A stretch of 64,000 nucleotides of DNA, taken from the IMG/VR virus record IMGVR_UViG_3300025450_000015, positions 62,001 through 126,000 of that record; one strand, written 5' to 3'. Position 1 is the stretch's first letter, and each line of letters starts with the position of its first letter. This DNA comes from a virus. The notes under the pieces are model-generated. The model did no database searches. It saw only the letters and a program-made list of their open reading frames with translations, and had not been told where the DNA came from. A program made the translations under genes and the position numbers. Below are positions 8,438 to 18,300 of the stretch, in pieces.

Positions 8438-9688
8438 ATGACAAGAGTTGTAAAAACAAACCAAGGCGATTACCACGTATTAGTTCAAAATGGTGGGACA
8501 ATTATTCTTGACCCTACTAGTTCTGGTCAAGTAACAGTCACTGGCAATCTTGTTGTTAATGGTACAACTACTACAATTAATTCGAGTACTTTAAACGTTG
8601 AAGTAAACGTATTACAAATCAATGCAGGACTAACTACTAACGGAATTCCTAGTGCATTAAGTTATCAATCTGGATTACAAATAGATAGGGGTGTTGCACA
8701 AGCGGCAGAATTATTATTTGATGAATCAGTAAGACATTATGATCCAACAACTGCTATAACTGCAACAAGTTATACTGCAACAGGATCAGCAGTAACATTT
8801 AATTTTTCAACACAGAGTTCTGTACCATTTCCAGTGGCTTCAAACGGAAGTACTGGATCTACCATTGTAGTTGCAGGGTTTACACCTTCAACATATAACG
8901 GAACATATACAGTAACAGCATGTACTACTAGTTCTGTTACATTTGCCAGTGCTGTGACTGGAACTATTACAACATTAGGTACTATCACTTTAAACAAAGG
9001 TGGTACATTTAAATTACAAACTGCTGACGGATCTTTGAGCGGATTAGAATTAAGAACAATCACAAGTGACGGAAATAATACTTTAATCATTGACATGCAA
9101 AGAGGAGCTCCTACTTTGCGTTTGGCTAATAGTACAACAGCCGCAGGAGTTCCATATTATCAACGTGTGTTAAGTGGTGACGATATTCCAAACGTGCAAT
9201 GGGTACAAACTTATATCGCATCTAACTATACATTAGGTTCAAGTACACCAGGTACTGCTACAGTTCAAACAATCCAACAGCCAGTCGGCGTTGCTATTGG
9301 TTCAGCCAATAGTGCTATTCAAGCGACCAGCTCAGGTCTTTTATTCCAGATAGCTGGTAGCACAGTCGTTACTATTAACAGTACAGGTGCTGTTTTAGGA
9401 AATTTATCAGTTGGATCAACAGCTAATCCTAATACTATTTCAAACTCTACCAATGCTAATTTAATTTTAACAACACAAAGTTCAACTTATCCTGTAGAAA
9501 TTAATGCAGTTGCTCAGTTGGACAACCAAGCAAGCACTCCTACTTATACTAGTGGTGGTACAAAATTATATTCTAGTACTACAATTGGCCCAGGAAGAAC
9601 TGGATTGTATTTGGTCAATTCTACCGTACAAACCGCAGACGAATTAATTAGTAGAAACCGAGCAGTACTGCTAAGTATTTTACTATAA
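8438..9688 (+). CDS. Tail fibre-like structural protein
   Basis: A 416-residue, beta-rich Thr/Ser/Asn-rich protein. The segment VTVTGNLVVNGTTTTINSST, followed by a statement of the kind NVLQINAGLTTNG, is a recurrent element of T4-like fibre proteins. A copy of the locus-wide module around residues 120-185 reads STIVVAGFTPSTYNGTYTVT. The C-terminus (STYPVEINAVAQLDNQA... RTGLYLVNS) may be the distal part. It sits in the same-strand fibre array with 8-40 nt gaps, so co-transcription is likely. Receptor binding is inferred from context only. Confidence 0.75.
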   Translation: MTRVVKTNQGDYHVLVQNGGTIILDPTSSGQVTVTGNLVVNGTTTTINSSTLNVEVNVLQINAGLTTNGIPSALSYQSGLQIDRGVAQAAELLFDESVRHYDPTTAITATSYTATGSAVTFNFSTQSSVPFPVASNGSTGSTIVVAGFTPSTYNGTYTVTACTTSSVTFASAVTGTITTLGTITLNKGGTFKLQTADGSLSGLELRTITSDGNNTLIIDMQRGAPTLRLANSTTAAGVPYYQRVLSGDDIPNVQWVQTYIASNYTLGSSTPGTATVQTIQQPVGVAIGSANSAIQATSSGLLFQIAGSTVVTINSTGAVLGNLSVGSTANPNTISNSTNANLILTTQSSTYPVEINAVAQLDNQASTPTYTSGGTKLYSSTTIGPGRTGLYLVNSTVQTADELISRNRAVLLSILL

Positions 9689-9697
9689 GGACATAAC

Positions 9698-10036
9698 ATG
9701 CCATTAACATCACAGATAATCGGAACAACAAACACAACAGTTTATACTAGTACCGTAACTAGTCCTCAAATTGGTAATGCTATTACTTGTATGATTGTTT
9801 GCAACACAAGTGGATCAACTGCATCAAATTTAACATTGTATGCAGTTCCTAACAATGGCGGATCAGTAGGTACTGCTAGTACTTCTAATATGATCATTAA
9901 TGCTCTTGCAGTGCCTGCGGGTGAAACTGTAAGTTTAGATCAAGAGAAATTAGTTTTGAGTTCAAACGACACAATCGTAGCAGTTAGCAGTCAGGCTAGC
10001 ACTTTGAATATAACCATAAGCACATTGCCAGTATAA
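9698..10036 (+). CDS. Small beta-rich structural protein (approx. 110-residue family)
   Basis: A 112-residue protein with alternating short hydrophobic strands and a central VPAGETVSLDQEKLVLSSNDTI segment. It resembles in length, composition and layout the products at 14613 and 38618 (for example NLTIPPNSSARV in the former), suggesting a small beta-sandwich family that occurs at fibre-gene boundaries. It could be a fibre connector, capping or decoration protein. An AAGGAC site precedes the ATG. Its stop overlaps the next start (TAATG). Confidence 0.7.
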   Translation: MPLTSQIIGTTNTTVYTSTVTSPQIGNAITCMIVCNTSGSTASNLTLYAVPNNGGSVGTASTSNMIINALAVPAGETVSLDQEKLVLSSNDTIVAVSSQASTLNITISTLPV

Positions 10037-11241
10037 TGAGATTTCTTAAACAACAAACTCTTAGTCGTCGTGCAATTTTTGATACTACTGTATATTCAGA
10101 TACAGCAAATGCCAACGTCTATATAAGTCCTACCGGTGCAGGAAGCCTAGTACTTCCTAACGGCACAACTACACAACGTCCAGGTAGTCCAACATCTGGT
10201 ATGATGCGTTATAATACAACAACTAACGAAGCAGAAATTTATCAAGGTAGTACGTGGAGAGCTTTGCGTTTTAAAGAGGCTACACAAATTGTTCAACAAA
10301 ATTTAGGTGCTGGAGATAGTTCTAGTACATACTTTGGACCTTTGAATCCAGTATATTACAATCCAACAAATAAATCAAGCGATGTTACAAACTTTGGTGC
10401 ACAAAATGTTTTAGTCTATGTTGAAAACATTCCTCAGTTGTCAGGTATCAATTATACAGTTGTTCAAAATCCTACAATCATAGATGGAACTTATACACCA
10501 ACATTGAGTGTGGCTGCACCAAGTGGTTCGACAACATTATATTTTAATACAAGTGCTAATGCATCTGGTGCAAGTTGGTCAGGTAGTGTGGCAACATTAA
10601 CCTTTACTGGTTATTCATGGGTACCGTTTGCAGTTGGTGCAACTATCACTGTGACAGGATTTACTCCAAGCGGATACAACGGAGTCTTTACAGTAACAGC
10701 TAGTACAAGTTCTAGTGTTAGCTATGCATTGGCAAGTAACCCTGGAGCAGGAACAGTACCGGGAACAATTACAACTAGCGGAACAACTAATGGTTATGCA
10801 ACGTTTGTAGCAAGTCAAAGTACAACTGTAACTGCTGGTTCATTTATTCTAGGAACAACTTATACAATTACTTCAGCAGGTACTACAAACTTTACATTAA
10901 TTGGCGCGGCTAACAGCAACGTTGGTACAAGTTTTGTGGCAACTGGCGTAGGTAGTGGTACAGGTACCGCAACAACTGTTACTGGAGATATATCTGGAGC
11001 AACAGTAACAGGTACAAATATTCAAGCAAGCACTATAATAACAGCATTCACAACAGATCCAAACACAGATGCATTGACCAGTATTACAATCAACAAAGCA
11101 ACTACAACAAGCACATTGGCAGTTAATACACAAATTACAATTACTAGTTCAAGTACACTTGAGTCTGGTTATTATTTGCAATTTACTGCACCAGTACCTT
11201 ACGGAAAAACAGTTATTGCATTACTTGGCTTTGACCAGTAA
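10036..11241 (+). CDS. Tail fibre-like structural protein
   Basis: A 401-residue protein. The early motif TTQRPGSPTSGMMRYN, followed by EIYQGSTWRAL, is the widespread phage-fibre element that usually precedes a C-terminal trimerisation or binding region; it recurs in the products at 11255 and 12462. Downstream are the module ATITVTGFTPSGYNGVFTVT and a segment TTYTITSAGTTNFTLIGAA that is common in aquatic phage fibres. The C-terminus ends GKTVIALLGFDQ. Translation is probably coupled to the preceding gene through the TAATG overlap. Confidence 0.75.
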   Translation: MRFLKQQTLSRRAIFDTTVYSDTANANVYISPTGAGSLVLPNGTTTQRPGSPTSGMMRYNTTTNEAEIYQGSTWRALRFKEATQIVQQNLGAGDSSSTYFGPLNPVYYNPTNKSSDVTNFGAQNVLVYVENIPQLSGINYTVVQNPTIIDGTYTPTLSVAAPSGSTTLYFNTSANASGASWSGSVATLTFTGYSWVPFAVGATITVTGFTPSGYNGVFTVTASTSSSVSYALASNPGAGTVPGTITTSGTTNGYATFVASQSTTVTAGSFILGTTYTITSAGTTNFTLIGAANSNVGTSFVATGVGSGTGTATTVTGDISGATVTGTNIQASTIITAFTTDPNTDALTSITINKATTTSTLAVNTQITITSSSTLESGYYLQFTAPVPYGKTVIALLGFDQ

Positions 11242-11254
11242 TTAGGAGCCTACC

Positions 11255-12319
11255 ATGGGGCGAGAACTAGGTAGAATTAGCGGTCCGTTATTATCGGACA
11301 ATTTATTACGTAACGGTAATAACCTCGCCATTGACACTCAAGTTTTGTTTTTAGATGTTAATAACAAACGTGTCGGATTTAATACAACTACACCAGTTAA
11401 CGATCTTTATACTCCTACTGCAATAGATTCGGTCGGATTAACAGTTGATTCTACTGCCGACCTTGGCAATTTTGTCATTAGTACAAATAATATTCAAAAT
11501 GCTGTTGGCAATATTACTGTTAGTGGAACAACGGTTACTCCTGGTTTAACTACAAATAACCTATATTTACGTAGTAATATTATTGGTAATAATGTTGCAA
11601 ATGACAACATTAATATTACTGCGAACGGTTCAGGGTCAATCAATTTATCTAACGGAAATTCTAGTGTTCAAGTTACAGTGAGCGGAAATTTACATGCTAC
11701 TGGAAATGTAACTTTTGATGGAAATTTAACTTTAGGTACTAGCAATAGTAACACTATCAGTTTTACAGGCGAAATTAATAGTAATATTTTACCATCAACT
11801 ACTAACACCTATACGCTAGGATCTAATACAAATCAATGGAACAATGTTTATACAAATTCTTTTAGTGTAGGATCTACTACAGTTCCTACAACATCTGCTA
11901 CTACATTTAATGGCGGACAATTAAGTTTTAATGGTAGTACAATTACTAATACTACAGCCAGTACAAACACACAAATTTTGCCTACTGGTACTGGTATAAT
12001 TAGCCTAAACGGCACTCAGTTTACAGCAGTAAATCAAAATAGTATTACAAATCCATCGACGGGTGCGTTTCAATTTGTTCCAACGAGTAACGGATATTTC
12101 CAGTTTGGCGGTACGGATGGGGTAGCAATTCCGGCAGGAACAACAGCCCAAAGACCATTCAACGCTACTATAGGAATGATAAGATTTAATACAACTTTGG
12201 GCTATGGGGAATTTTTTAATGGCGGATCCTGGCAAGCCATTGGCGGAGCCAGTGCTACCCTAAGCCTTTCTCAAGTACAAACTATTATGCTTACAGATGC
12301 CATAATATTCGGCAGATAA
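11255..12319 (+). CDS. Tail fibre-like protein, paralogue of the 12462 product
   Basis: A 354-residue protein. The N-terminus GRISGPLLSDNLLRNGNNLA and the following LFLDVNNKRVGFNTTTP closely parallel the next gene, so the two are tandem paralogues sharing an attachment domain. Repeats of the type SGNLHATGNVTFDGNLTLG and the LPSTTNTYTLGSNTNQWNNVY block are shared too. The C-terminal element TTAQRPFNATIGMIRFN with FFNGGSWQAIGG matches the fibre-end motif. A likely short or alternative fibre. Confidence 0.78.
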   Translation: MGRELGRISGPLLSDNLLRNGNNLAIDTQVLFLDVNNKRVGFNTTTPVNDLYTPTAIDSVGLTVDSTADLGNFVISTNNIQNAVGNITVSGTTVTPGLTTNNLYLRSNIIGNNVANDNINITANGSGSINLSNGNSSVQVTVSGNLHATGNVTFDGNLTLGTSNSNTISFTGEINSNILPSTTNTYTLGSNTNQWNNVYTNSFSVGSTTVPTTSATTFNGGQLSFNGSTITNTTASTNTQILPTGTGIISLNGTQFTAVNQNSITNPSTGAFQFVPTSNGYFQFGGTDGVAIPAGTTAQRPFNATIGMIRFNTTLGYGEFFNGGSWQAIGGASATLSLSQVQTIMLTDAIIFGR

Positions 12320-12339
12320 TAACCCAAAAATTAAAAACA

Positions 12340-12347
12340 GCTAAATA
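12340..12347 (+). promoter_or_regulatory. Late promoter box GCTAAATA
   Basis: A cyanophage-style CTAAATA late box 20 nt after the preceding stop. It starts a 115-nt structured leader to the gene at 12462. Confidence 0.6.
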
Positions 12348-12354
12348 CATTGAT

Positions 12355-12444
12355 TACGAAAAATGACCAATTTTTCGTATGGTTAAACAGTGGTAAACCC
12401 GCTAAGAGCGTCCAGCTGAAAAAGTGGTTAACCGTGAAACACGG
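12355..12444 (+). promoter_or_regulatory. Structured 5' leader of the 12462 gene
   Basis: A perfect 10-bp hairpin TACGAAAAAT / ATTTTTCGTA (12355-12379, 5-nt loop) would lie at the very 5' end of the transcript. A second stem CCGTG / CACGG (12432-12444) lies shortly before the ribosome site GGGAG. GGTTAA at 12381 can also pair with TTAACC near 12428. Confidence 0.45.
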
Positions 12445-12461
12445 GGTATACGGGAGCGTAA

Positions 12462-14609
12462 ATGGCTGTTGGTCGAATTTCAGGTCCGCTCTTAAAGGAT
12501 AATTTGCTTCGTAACGGGGTCAATTTAGCCTTTGAGACGAGCCTTCTCTATTTGGATGTTAATAACAGCCGCGTGGGCATCAACACCGCCACGCCCACTA
12601 ACGATTTGTCAGTTAATGGGACAACCCGTACTACCAATTTATACATTAGCGGATCAAGTACACTAGGTAATATTACTGTTTCTGGCAGTACAATTTCAAG
12701 TACTAACGGTACAATTACATTTACACCTAGTGGTGGCACTCCATCAGTTAACATGACAACTGCCAACATTGGCGATTTGTCACTTAGTGGAAATACTATC
12801 AGTAGTATTAATACTAATGAAGCAATTAATATTACAGCCAACGGAACTGGTGTTATTAATCTTAACAATAATGTATTGGTAAATGGTAATTTGCATGCAA
12901 CTGGCAATATTACAGCCGACGGAAACATTAATCTTGGTGCCGCAACAAACGATACTATTACTTTTACAGGTGAAGTTAATAGTAATATTTTACCATCAAC
13001 TACAAACACATATAATTTAGGCGCAAGTAATTTAACTTGGGCAAACGTTTATACAGCAGGATTAACAACCAGCACATTTAATGCTACAACATTAAACACA
13101 ACTACATTTAATACAAGTAATTTAATAATTTCTGGAAGTACTATTCAAGCTACTGGAACCAACACTAGCATCTACTTTAACTCAACAGGTTCAGGCGGTA
13201 TTGTATTTGGAAATTTACAATTTACTAATAATACTCTTACAAATATTAGTCCCAATGCTGTAACACAATTTACACAAACTGTTAGCAATGCCAGTTTTGT
13301 AGGAACTATCACACCTGGTACACCAATTGCTACAAGTTCTACTATAACAGGTTCTGTATTGACATTGGCAGTTGCTCCTTTCTGGCCAGCAGGCGGAAGT
13401 ATTGCAATGACAGGTAGTCCACAGTATCTAAGCATGAGTCCTGGATTAATTCTTGGTACAGGTGCATATACTGCCGAAGCATGGTTTTATATGACCAGCG
13501 GCACTAGCGGAGTAATTCTAGGCGGGTCAAATAATTATGGATATGGATTAATTATTAATTCATTAACTAGCATTACTACATCAACTTATAACACAACAAC
13601 TAATACATACACAGTTCCTACAATTAGTTTAAACACATGGAATCATGTGGCAGCCACACGTAACAGTAGTGGTATAGAGACTATATTTTTAAATGGAACA
13701 CGCTCAAGTAGTGGTACAACATCTAACAATTTAAATTATCAAGGATATATGTCTTTGGTAGGCGAACAAGGTAATACAAATTACTTTAAAGGCAATTTGA
13801 CTAATATTAGAGTTGTAATTGGTAGCAATGTTTACGATCCAACACAGACAACCATCACCGTACCAAATACAACATTAACAGCCGTAGCCAACACAAAATT
13901 GTTATTAACAGCTTTAACACCAGGCGCATTTACAACAGATACTTCTGGTCCAAGCGGATATCAAACATTGACCAATAACGGAACTGCATTTGCAATAGCA
14001 ACTCCATATGCAAGCGGAACTCCTACACTAGTTCCTGGAATGTCTTTGTCAGGAACTGGCATTACAACCGGAACATACATAGTAAGTAATATATCAGGAA
14101 CTGGTTCAAGCTCTAGTAGTACATGGTACATCAGTTCAAATTATTCAAGTACTATTGCAATCGAAACCATTCTTGCAACACCAATCGTATTGAACGTAAC
14201 TAGTGTAAATAGTGGAACAATTATTCCAGGCATGGGTATAAGCGGAGGTAGTGGTGCTAACACAATTCTTGCAAATTCAGGTATTGTTGCCAATTTGTCA
14301 GGAACAGGCGGCACAGGAACTTATTATGTTGCACCAAGTCAAACTATAACTTCCGTAACTATTGCAGGAACAAGTCAAGGATATTTTCAATTTACCGGAA
14401 CAAACGGTGTTGTAATTCCAGTAGGAACCAGTGGCAACTATCCTATAACACTTTACGAAACAACAGGCATGCTTCGATTTAATACTCAACAACAATATGT
14501 TGAAGTATATAACGGATCAGGTTGGGGAAGTGTTGCAGGTAGTAGTTCAGGCGTAACAACAGCAACAGCAAATTCAATTGGCGCAGGTCTAGCGATCGCA
14601 CTAGGATAA
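12462..14609 (+). CDS. Tail fibre-like protein with a LamG-like domain
   Basis: A 715-residue protein. Residues 1-60 (GRISGPLLKDNLLRNGVNLA) are paralogous to the 11255 product. Repeated beta segments follow, then a LamG/concanavalin-like domain at about residues 320-485, recognised by YTAEAWFYMTSG, NTWNHVAATRNSSG and the closing GNLTNIRVVIG. Such domains bind carbohydrate and are often inserted in phage adhesins. The C-terminal segment GMLRFNTQQQYVEVYNGSGW corresponds to the fibre-end motif of its paralogue. Compared with that paralogue the central domain is an insertion. The start is supported by GGGAG 6 nt upstream. Confidence 0.8.
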   Translation: MAVGRISGPLLKDNLLRNGVNLAFETSLLYLDVNNSRVGINTATPTNDLSVNGTTRTTNLYISGSSTLGNITVSGSTISSTNGTITFTPSGGTPSVNMTTANIGDLSLSGNTISSINTNEAINITANGTGVINLNNNVLVNGNLHATGNITADGNINLGAATNDTITFTGEVNSNILPSTTNTYNLGASNLTWANVYTAGLTTSTFNATTLNTTTFNTSNLIISGSTIQATGTNTSIYFNSTGSGGIVFGNLQFTNNTLTNISPNAVTQFTQTVSNASFVGTITPGTPIATSSTITGSVLTLAVAPFWPAGGSIAMTGSPQYLSMSPGLILGTGAYTAEAWFYMTSGTSGVILGGSNNYGYGLIINSLTSITTSTYNTTTNTYTVPTISLNTWNHVAATRNSSGIETIFLNGTRSSSGTTSNNLNYQGYMSLVGEQGNTNYFKGNLTNIRVVIGSNVYDPTQTTITVPNTTLTAVANTKLLLTALTPGAFTTDTSGPSGYQTLTNNGTAFAIATPYASGTPTLVPGMSLSGTGITTGTYIVSNISGTGSSSSSTWYISSNYSSTIAIETILATPIVLNVTSVNSGTIIPGMGISGGSGANTILANSGIVANLSGTGGTGTYYVAPSQTITSVTIAGTSQGYFQFTGTNGVVIPVGTSGNYPITLYETTGMLRFNTQQQYVEVYNGSGWGSVAGSSSGVTTATANSIGAGLAIALG

Positions 14610-14612
14610 TAT

Positions 14613-14945
14613 ATGGGAACAGTATTTAAAAACGTATTAAACACAGGGCTAGGAACAACTCCTACAACAGTAGTAACAACTAACGGTAGTGCTACTACTA
14701 CTGTAATTGGCATGAGTTTAACTAACACAACATCTAGTATTATACAAGCTAGCGTACAGTTACAAGATACTGTGGCAGGTACTACAGCATATTTTATAAA
14801 CAATCTCACCATACCTCCCAATAGTAGTGCTAGGGTAATTACTGGCGGTGAAAAATTAAATCTAGGACCATTAACTTATGTTATAGTTACTTCAAATCTT
14901 GCTAGTAGTATAGATTTAGTAATGAGTTGGGTTGAGATCAGTTAA
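14613..14945 (+). CDS. Small beta-rich structural protein (approx. 110-residue family)
   Basis: A 110-residue protein with IGMSLTNTTSSIIQASVQLQ, NNLTIPPNSSARVITGGEKL and a C-terminal MSWVEIS. Layout (strand-rich half, central PPNSS turn, second half) matches the products at 9698 and 38618. It follows the fibre gene by 3 nt. A role as fibre connector or virion decoration is a guess from position. Confidence 0.7.
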   Translation: MGTVFKNVLNTGLGTTPTTVVTTNGSATTTVIGMSLTNTTSSIIQASVQLQDTVAGTTAYFINNLTIPPNSSARVITGGEKLNLGPLTYVIVTSNLASSIDLVMSWVEIS

Positions 14946-14956
14946 GGATAACTATT

Positions 14957-15337
14957 ATGGCATATACTATTGGTACAGAACTTAATTTAAATGACAGTTT
15001 AGGCGAAGGAAATCCTAGATATTTCTACGGACTACAACGTTTAGATGATGGTACTCTTTATTTTTATAAAATCGATCAGCTAACATCTGTCACAACTCTA
15101 ACTGTAAATGTTCCAGGTCCTAATACTGGAAATTTTGAACAGTTTGAGTACGGTGTCGATTTCTTCGACGGACGTTTGGCAACAGATCACAGTCGTCCTT
15201 ATCCTAATTTACAGTTTGATCAATATCGCTGGGATAATAAAAATTGTTATTATTTTTTAGATAACCAAGGCGAATTATGTGTTCAGATCAATCAGGTATA
15301 TAACTATACTGGCGCACAAACAATATCATTAGGTTAA
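14957..15337 (+). CDS. Hypothetical small structural protein
   Basis: A 126-residue protein, rich in Tyr, Asp and Asn (RYFYGLQRLDDGTLYFYKID, FEYGVDFFDGR, NCYYFLDNQGELCVQINQVY). It is far less repetitive than its neighbours, so it probably folds as one compact domain. I do not recognise the family. It lies 16 nt before the first giant fibre gene and AAGGATAAC precedes its ATG, so it is likely co-expressed with the fibres. It could be a fibre assembly factor or a minor structural protein. Confidence 0.65.
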   Translation: MAYTIGTELNLNDSLGEGNPRYFYGLQRLDDGTLYFYKIDQLTSVTTLTVNVPGPNTGNFEQFEYGVDFFDGRLATDHSRPYPNLQFDQYRWDNKNCYYFLDNQGELCVQINQVYNYTGAQTISLG

Positions 15338-15352
15338 TAGGAACATTATATA

Positions 15353-18300
15353 ATGGCACAAGAATTTAAAATTGGTAGATTACGTTTTATATGGTCAGGA
15401 GCATGGACTACTGGCACACAATATGCAAAAGATAGTGTTGTCGGTTATCAAGGAAAAACATATTCATGCGTAACACCTAATACAGCAAGTTCAAATTTTT
15501 ACACAGATCTTAATAATGGACTTTGGAGTCTAATTTTAGATGGTAAACAATTTGATGGTCCTTGGCAGACAAATACATTTTATAGTTTAGGTAATATTGT
15601 TATATTTGGTGGATTTGTTTACTATTGTACAACTCCTCATACTTCAACAGCATTTAAGAGTCAACAGTCTAACTGGACACAATATACTCAATACCCGCAA
15701 TGGTTATCAACATGGCAACCTAATACTGTTTATGGTGTCGGTGCTGTGGTACAATATGGTGGTATTGTTTATTCTTGTATAACTGGTCATACATCCACAG
15801 GTGCTTTGCAAGCCGTAGGCGCAGTTAGTACTGGAAGCCAAGTAACAATTACATTTACTCCTCAACCCGTTGTAATTTATGCAGTTGGTACAACTATAAC
15901 TTTATCAGGATTTAATCCTACAATTATTAATGGTACTTATACAGTTGTTTCTAGTACACAAAGTAGTGTAACATTTGCATCACAAATTACAATCAATGGT
16001 ACTATTGCAACTCCAGGTATCTCTACAGGTGTGTCGCAATTAGGACTAGAAGCCAATCAATCATCTTGGACAGTTCTAGATAGTAATTATAATTATGTTG
16101 GAGCATGGGCTGCCAATACAAGATATAAATTAAATGACATAGTGCAAGTGGGCGGAAGTTTATATGCCTGTACACAATACAATGTGTCTGGTATTGCATT
16201 TGCAACATCTACATATTGGATTGCTTATATTCCTGATCAACGATTTATTTCAGGATTTAACGTCGGTGTAACATACCAAATAGGAGACATTGTTACCTAT
16301 GGTGGCAATACATATATTAATAATACTGCTAGTAATAATAGCGGGTCCGCACCGTCAACTGACACAATAGACTGGACATTGCTAACACCAAATGGTAGTA
16401 GTCCGGTTGATTGGATTACAGGACAACTTTATCAAATTGGAACAGTGGTACGCAGACACGGTCTAGTATTCCAAGCTGTACAAGACAATACAAGTCAAGA
16501 TCCAGCATCCTATTCTACTTCGGGTATCACTTATAACAGCACAGGCAGTAGCGGAACAACTGTAAATCTTAGTTCAACATCTGGTGTTCAAGTAGGTATG
16601 ATAGCTCTAGGAGCTGGATTAACTTTAGGACAATCTGTTAATAGTATTATTTCTTCCCCAGTGGGAGTAACTTTAAATTATGCTCCTGATGGCACATTAA
16701 TTAATGGACAAAATATTAATTTTGTTGGAATCAATTATCTTTATTGGAAATTAGTAATACCAGGCGGCATTTGGTACGGACGTTGGGCATCTGGAGCATC
16801 TTACATTGTAGGAGATCAGGTAATATGGGGCAACACAACATACCAATGTGATCAAAATCATACAGCATCTAATGCCAATCGTCCAGACTTGGATTCATTT
16901 AATACCTATTGGAAAATTTTAGCAGTTGGTGCAAGAAAAGAAGCATTAACATCGCAAGGCGATATTGAAACATTTAGCAACGGTGCATATTCTAACATTG
17001 CCATCGGTACAAGTGGCTATACTTTACGTGCTACTAATAATAATCCGACTTGGAGTCAAATTAACGTTGTTCCAAACGTGTTTTATGTGTCAGCATTAAC
17101 TGGTATAGATGCGCCTGGCTATGGAAAAAACTGGGATCGCCCATGGAAAACTATTGCCTATGCGGCTGCCACAGTTGGTGCCGGCACACAAAACACCAAC
17201 ACAGTTGCTTTGATTACACAAAATAAATCTTGGATTCAAGCAGAGATGGTACAATGGGCACAGTATCAGATTAATAATAATATTAGTCCTTATAGTACAG
17301 CATACGCATTTAATTCAACTAAAGCGGCAAGAGATATTGGATTAATTATCGATGCCATCGCATACGATTTAGCTCGAGGTGGAAACAGTCAAAGTGTTGC
17401 AACGGCATTGGCTTATTTTGCATATGGATTGACAAGTACATTCTATAATACAGCAGTTGCGGCTGATATGCCATATTATCTTCCAATGTTAAACTACGCA
17501 TTGACATTATTAACCGATGCAATAACACAAACAACTCCAGCATACAACTATCAAGTATTAAACAGCGTATCTCCAGTCATTTATCAAAATACTTCTGGAT
17601 CAGCGGCAGAAGCTTCTGGCGCAAGTTCAGCAACAACATTGTTTAATTACATTTACAATGCGTTGGCTACACAAAGTACATCGTTGTTACCTGCACAAAA
17701 TAGTGGAGTGTCTTGTGTTATTAATGTTAAAACTGGAACATATCTTGAATCGTTACCAATTGTTGTTCCGGCAAACGTTTCTATTATTGGAGATGAATTA
17801 AGAGGAGTAGTAGTTCTTCCAAAAACAAGTATCCAAACAACTTGCACAGCAACTACTACAGGAACAAATTTAATTACAGTTACTAGCACATCTGGATTAG
17901 TAGATCAAATGCCAATTCAATTTGCAGATACTACTATTCTTACCACATCCATTTATACTGGGTTTGGTGGAATTACTCCAGGCCAGACATATTATGTAAT
18001 TGGGTCGACAATTACATCAAACCAATTTAGTGTAGCATTGAGTCCCACCACACAATTTATTGCAACAACAACTGCTAGTAGTCAGGTATTAACAGATGTT
18101 TCAAATATTATCGGCCTTGTGGTTGGTGCTACAATTACAGGTCCTGGTATACAAACAGGTACAACAATTACAGGTATAACTATTGCTCCTAGCAATTCTA
18201 GTTTGAATTCTATTTCAATTAGTTTACCAACGACTGTAACTGCAAGCAATGTATATTTGACATCTACTGGTGCAACATTATCTTTAACATCTGCAACAGG

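Noticed and set aside
12548-13009. Minus-strand open frame of 153 residues
   Set aside because: It lies fully opposite the fibre gene at 12462, with hydrophobic low-complexity composition and no start signal.
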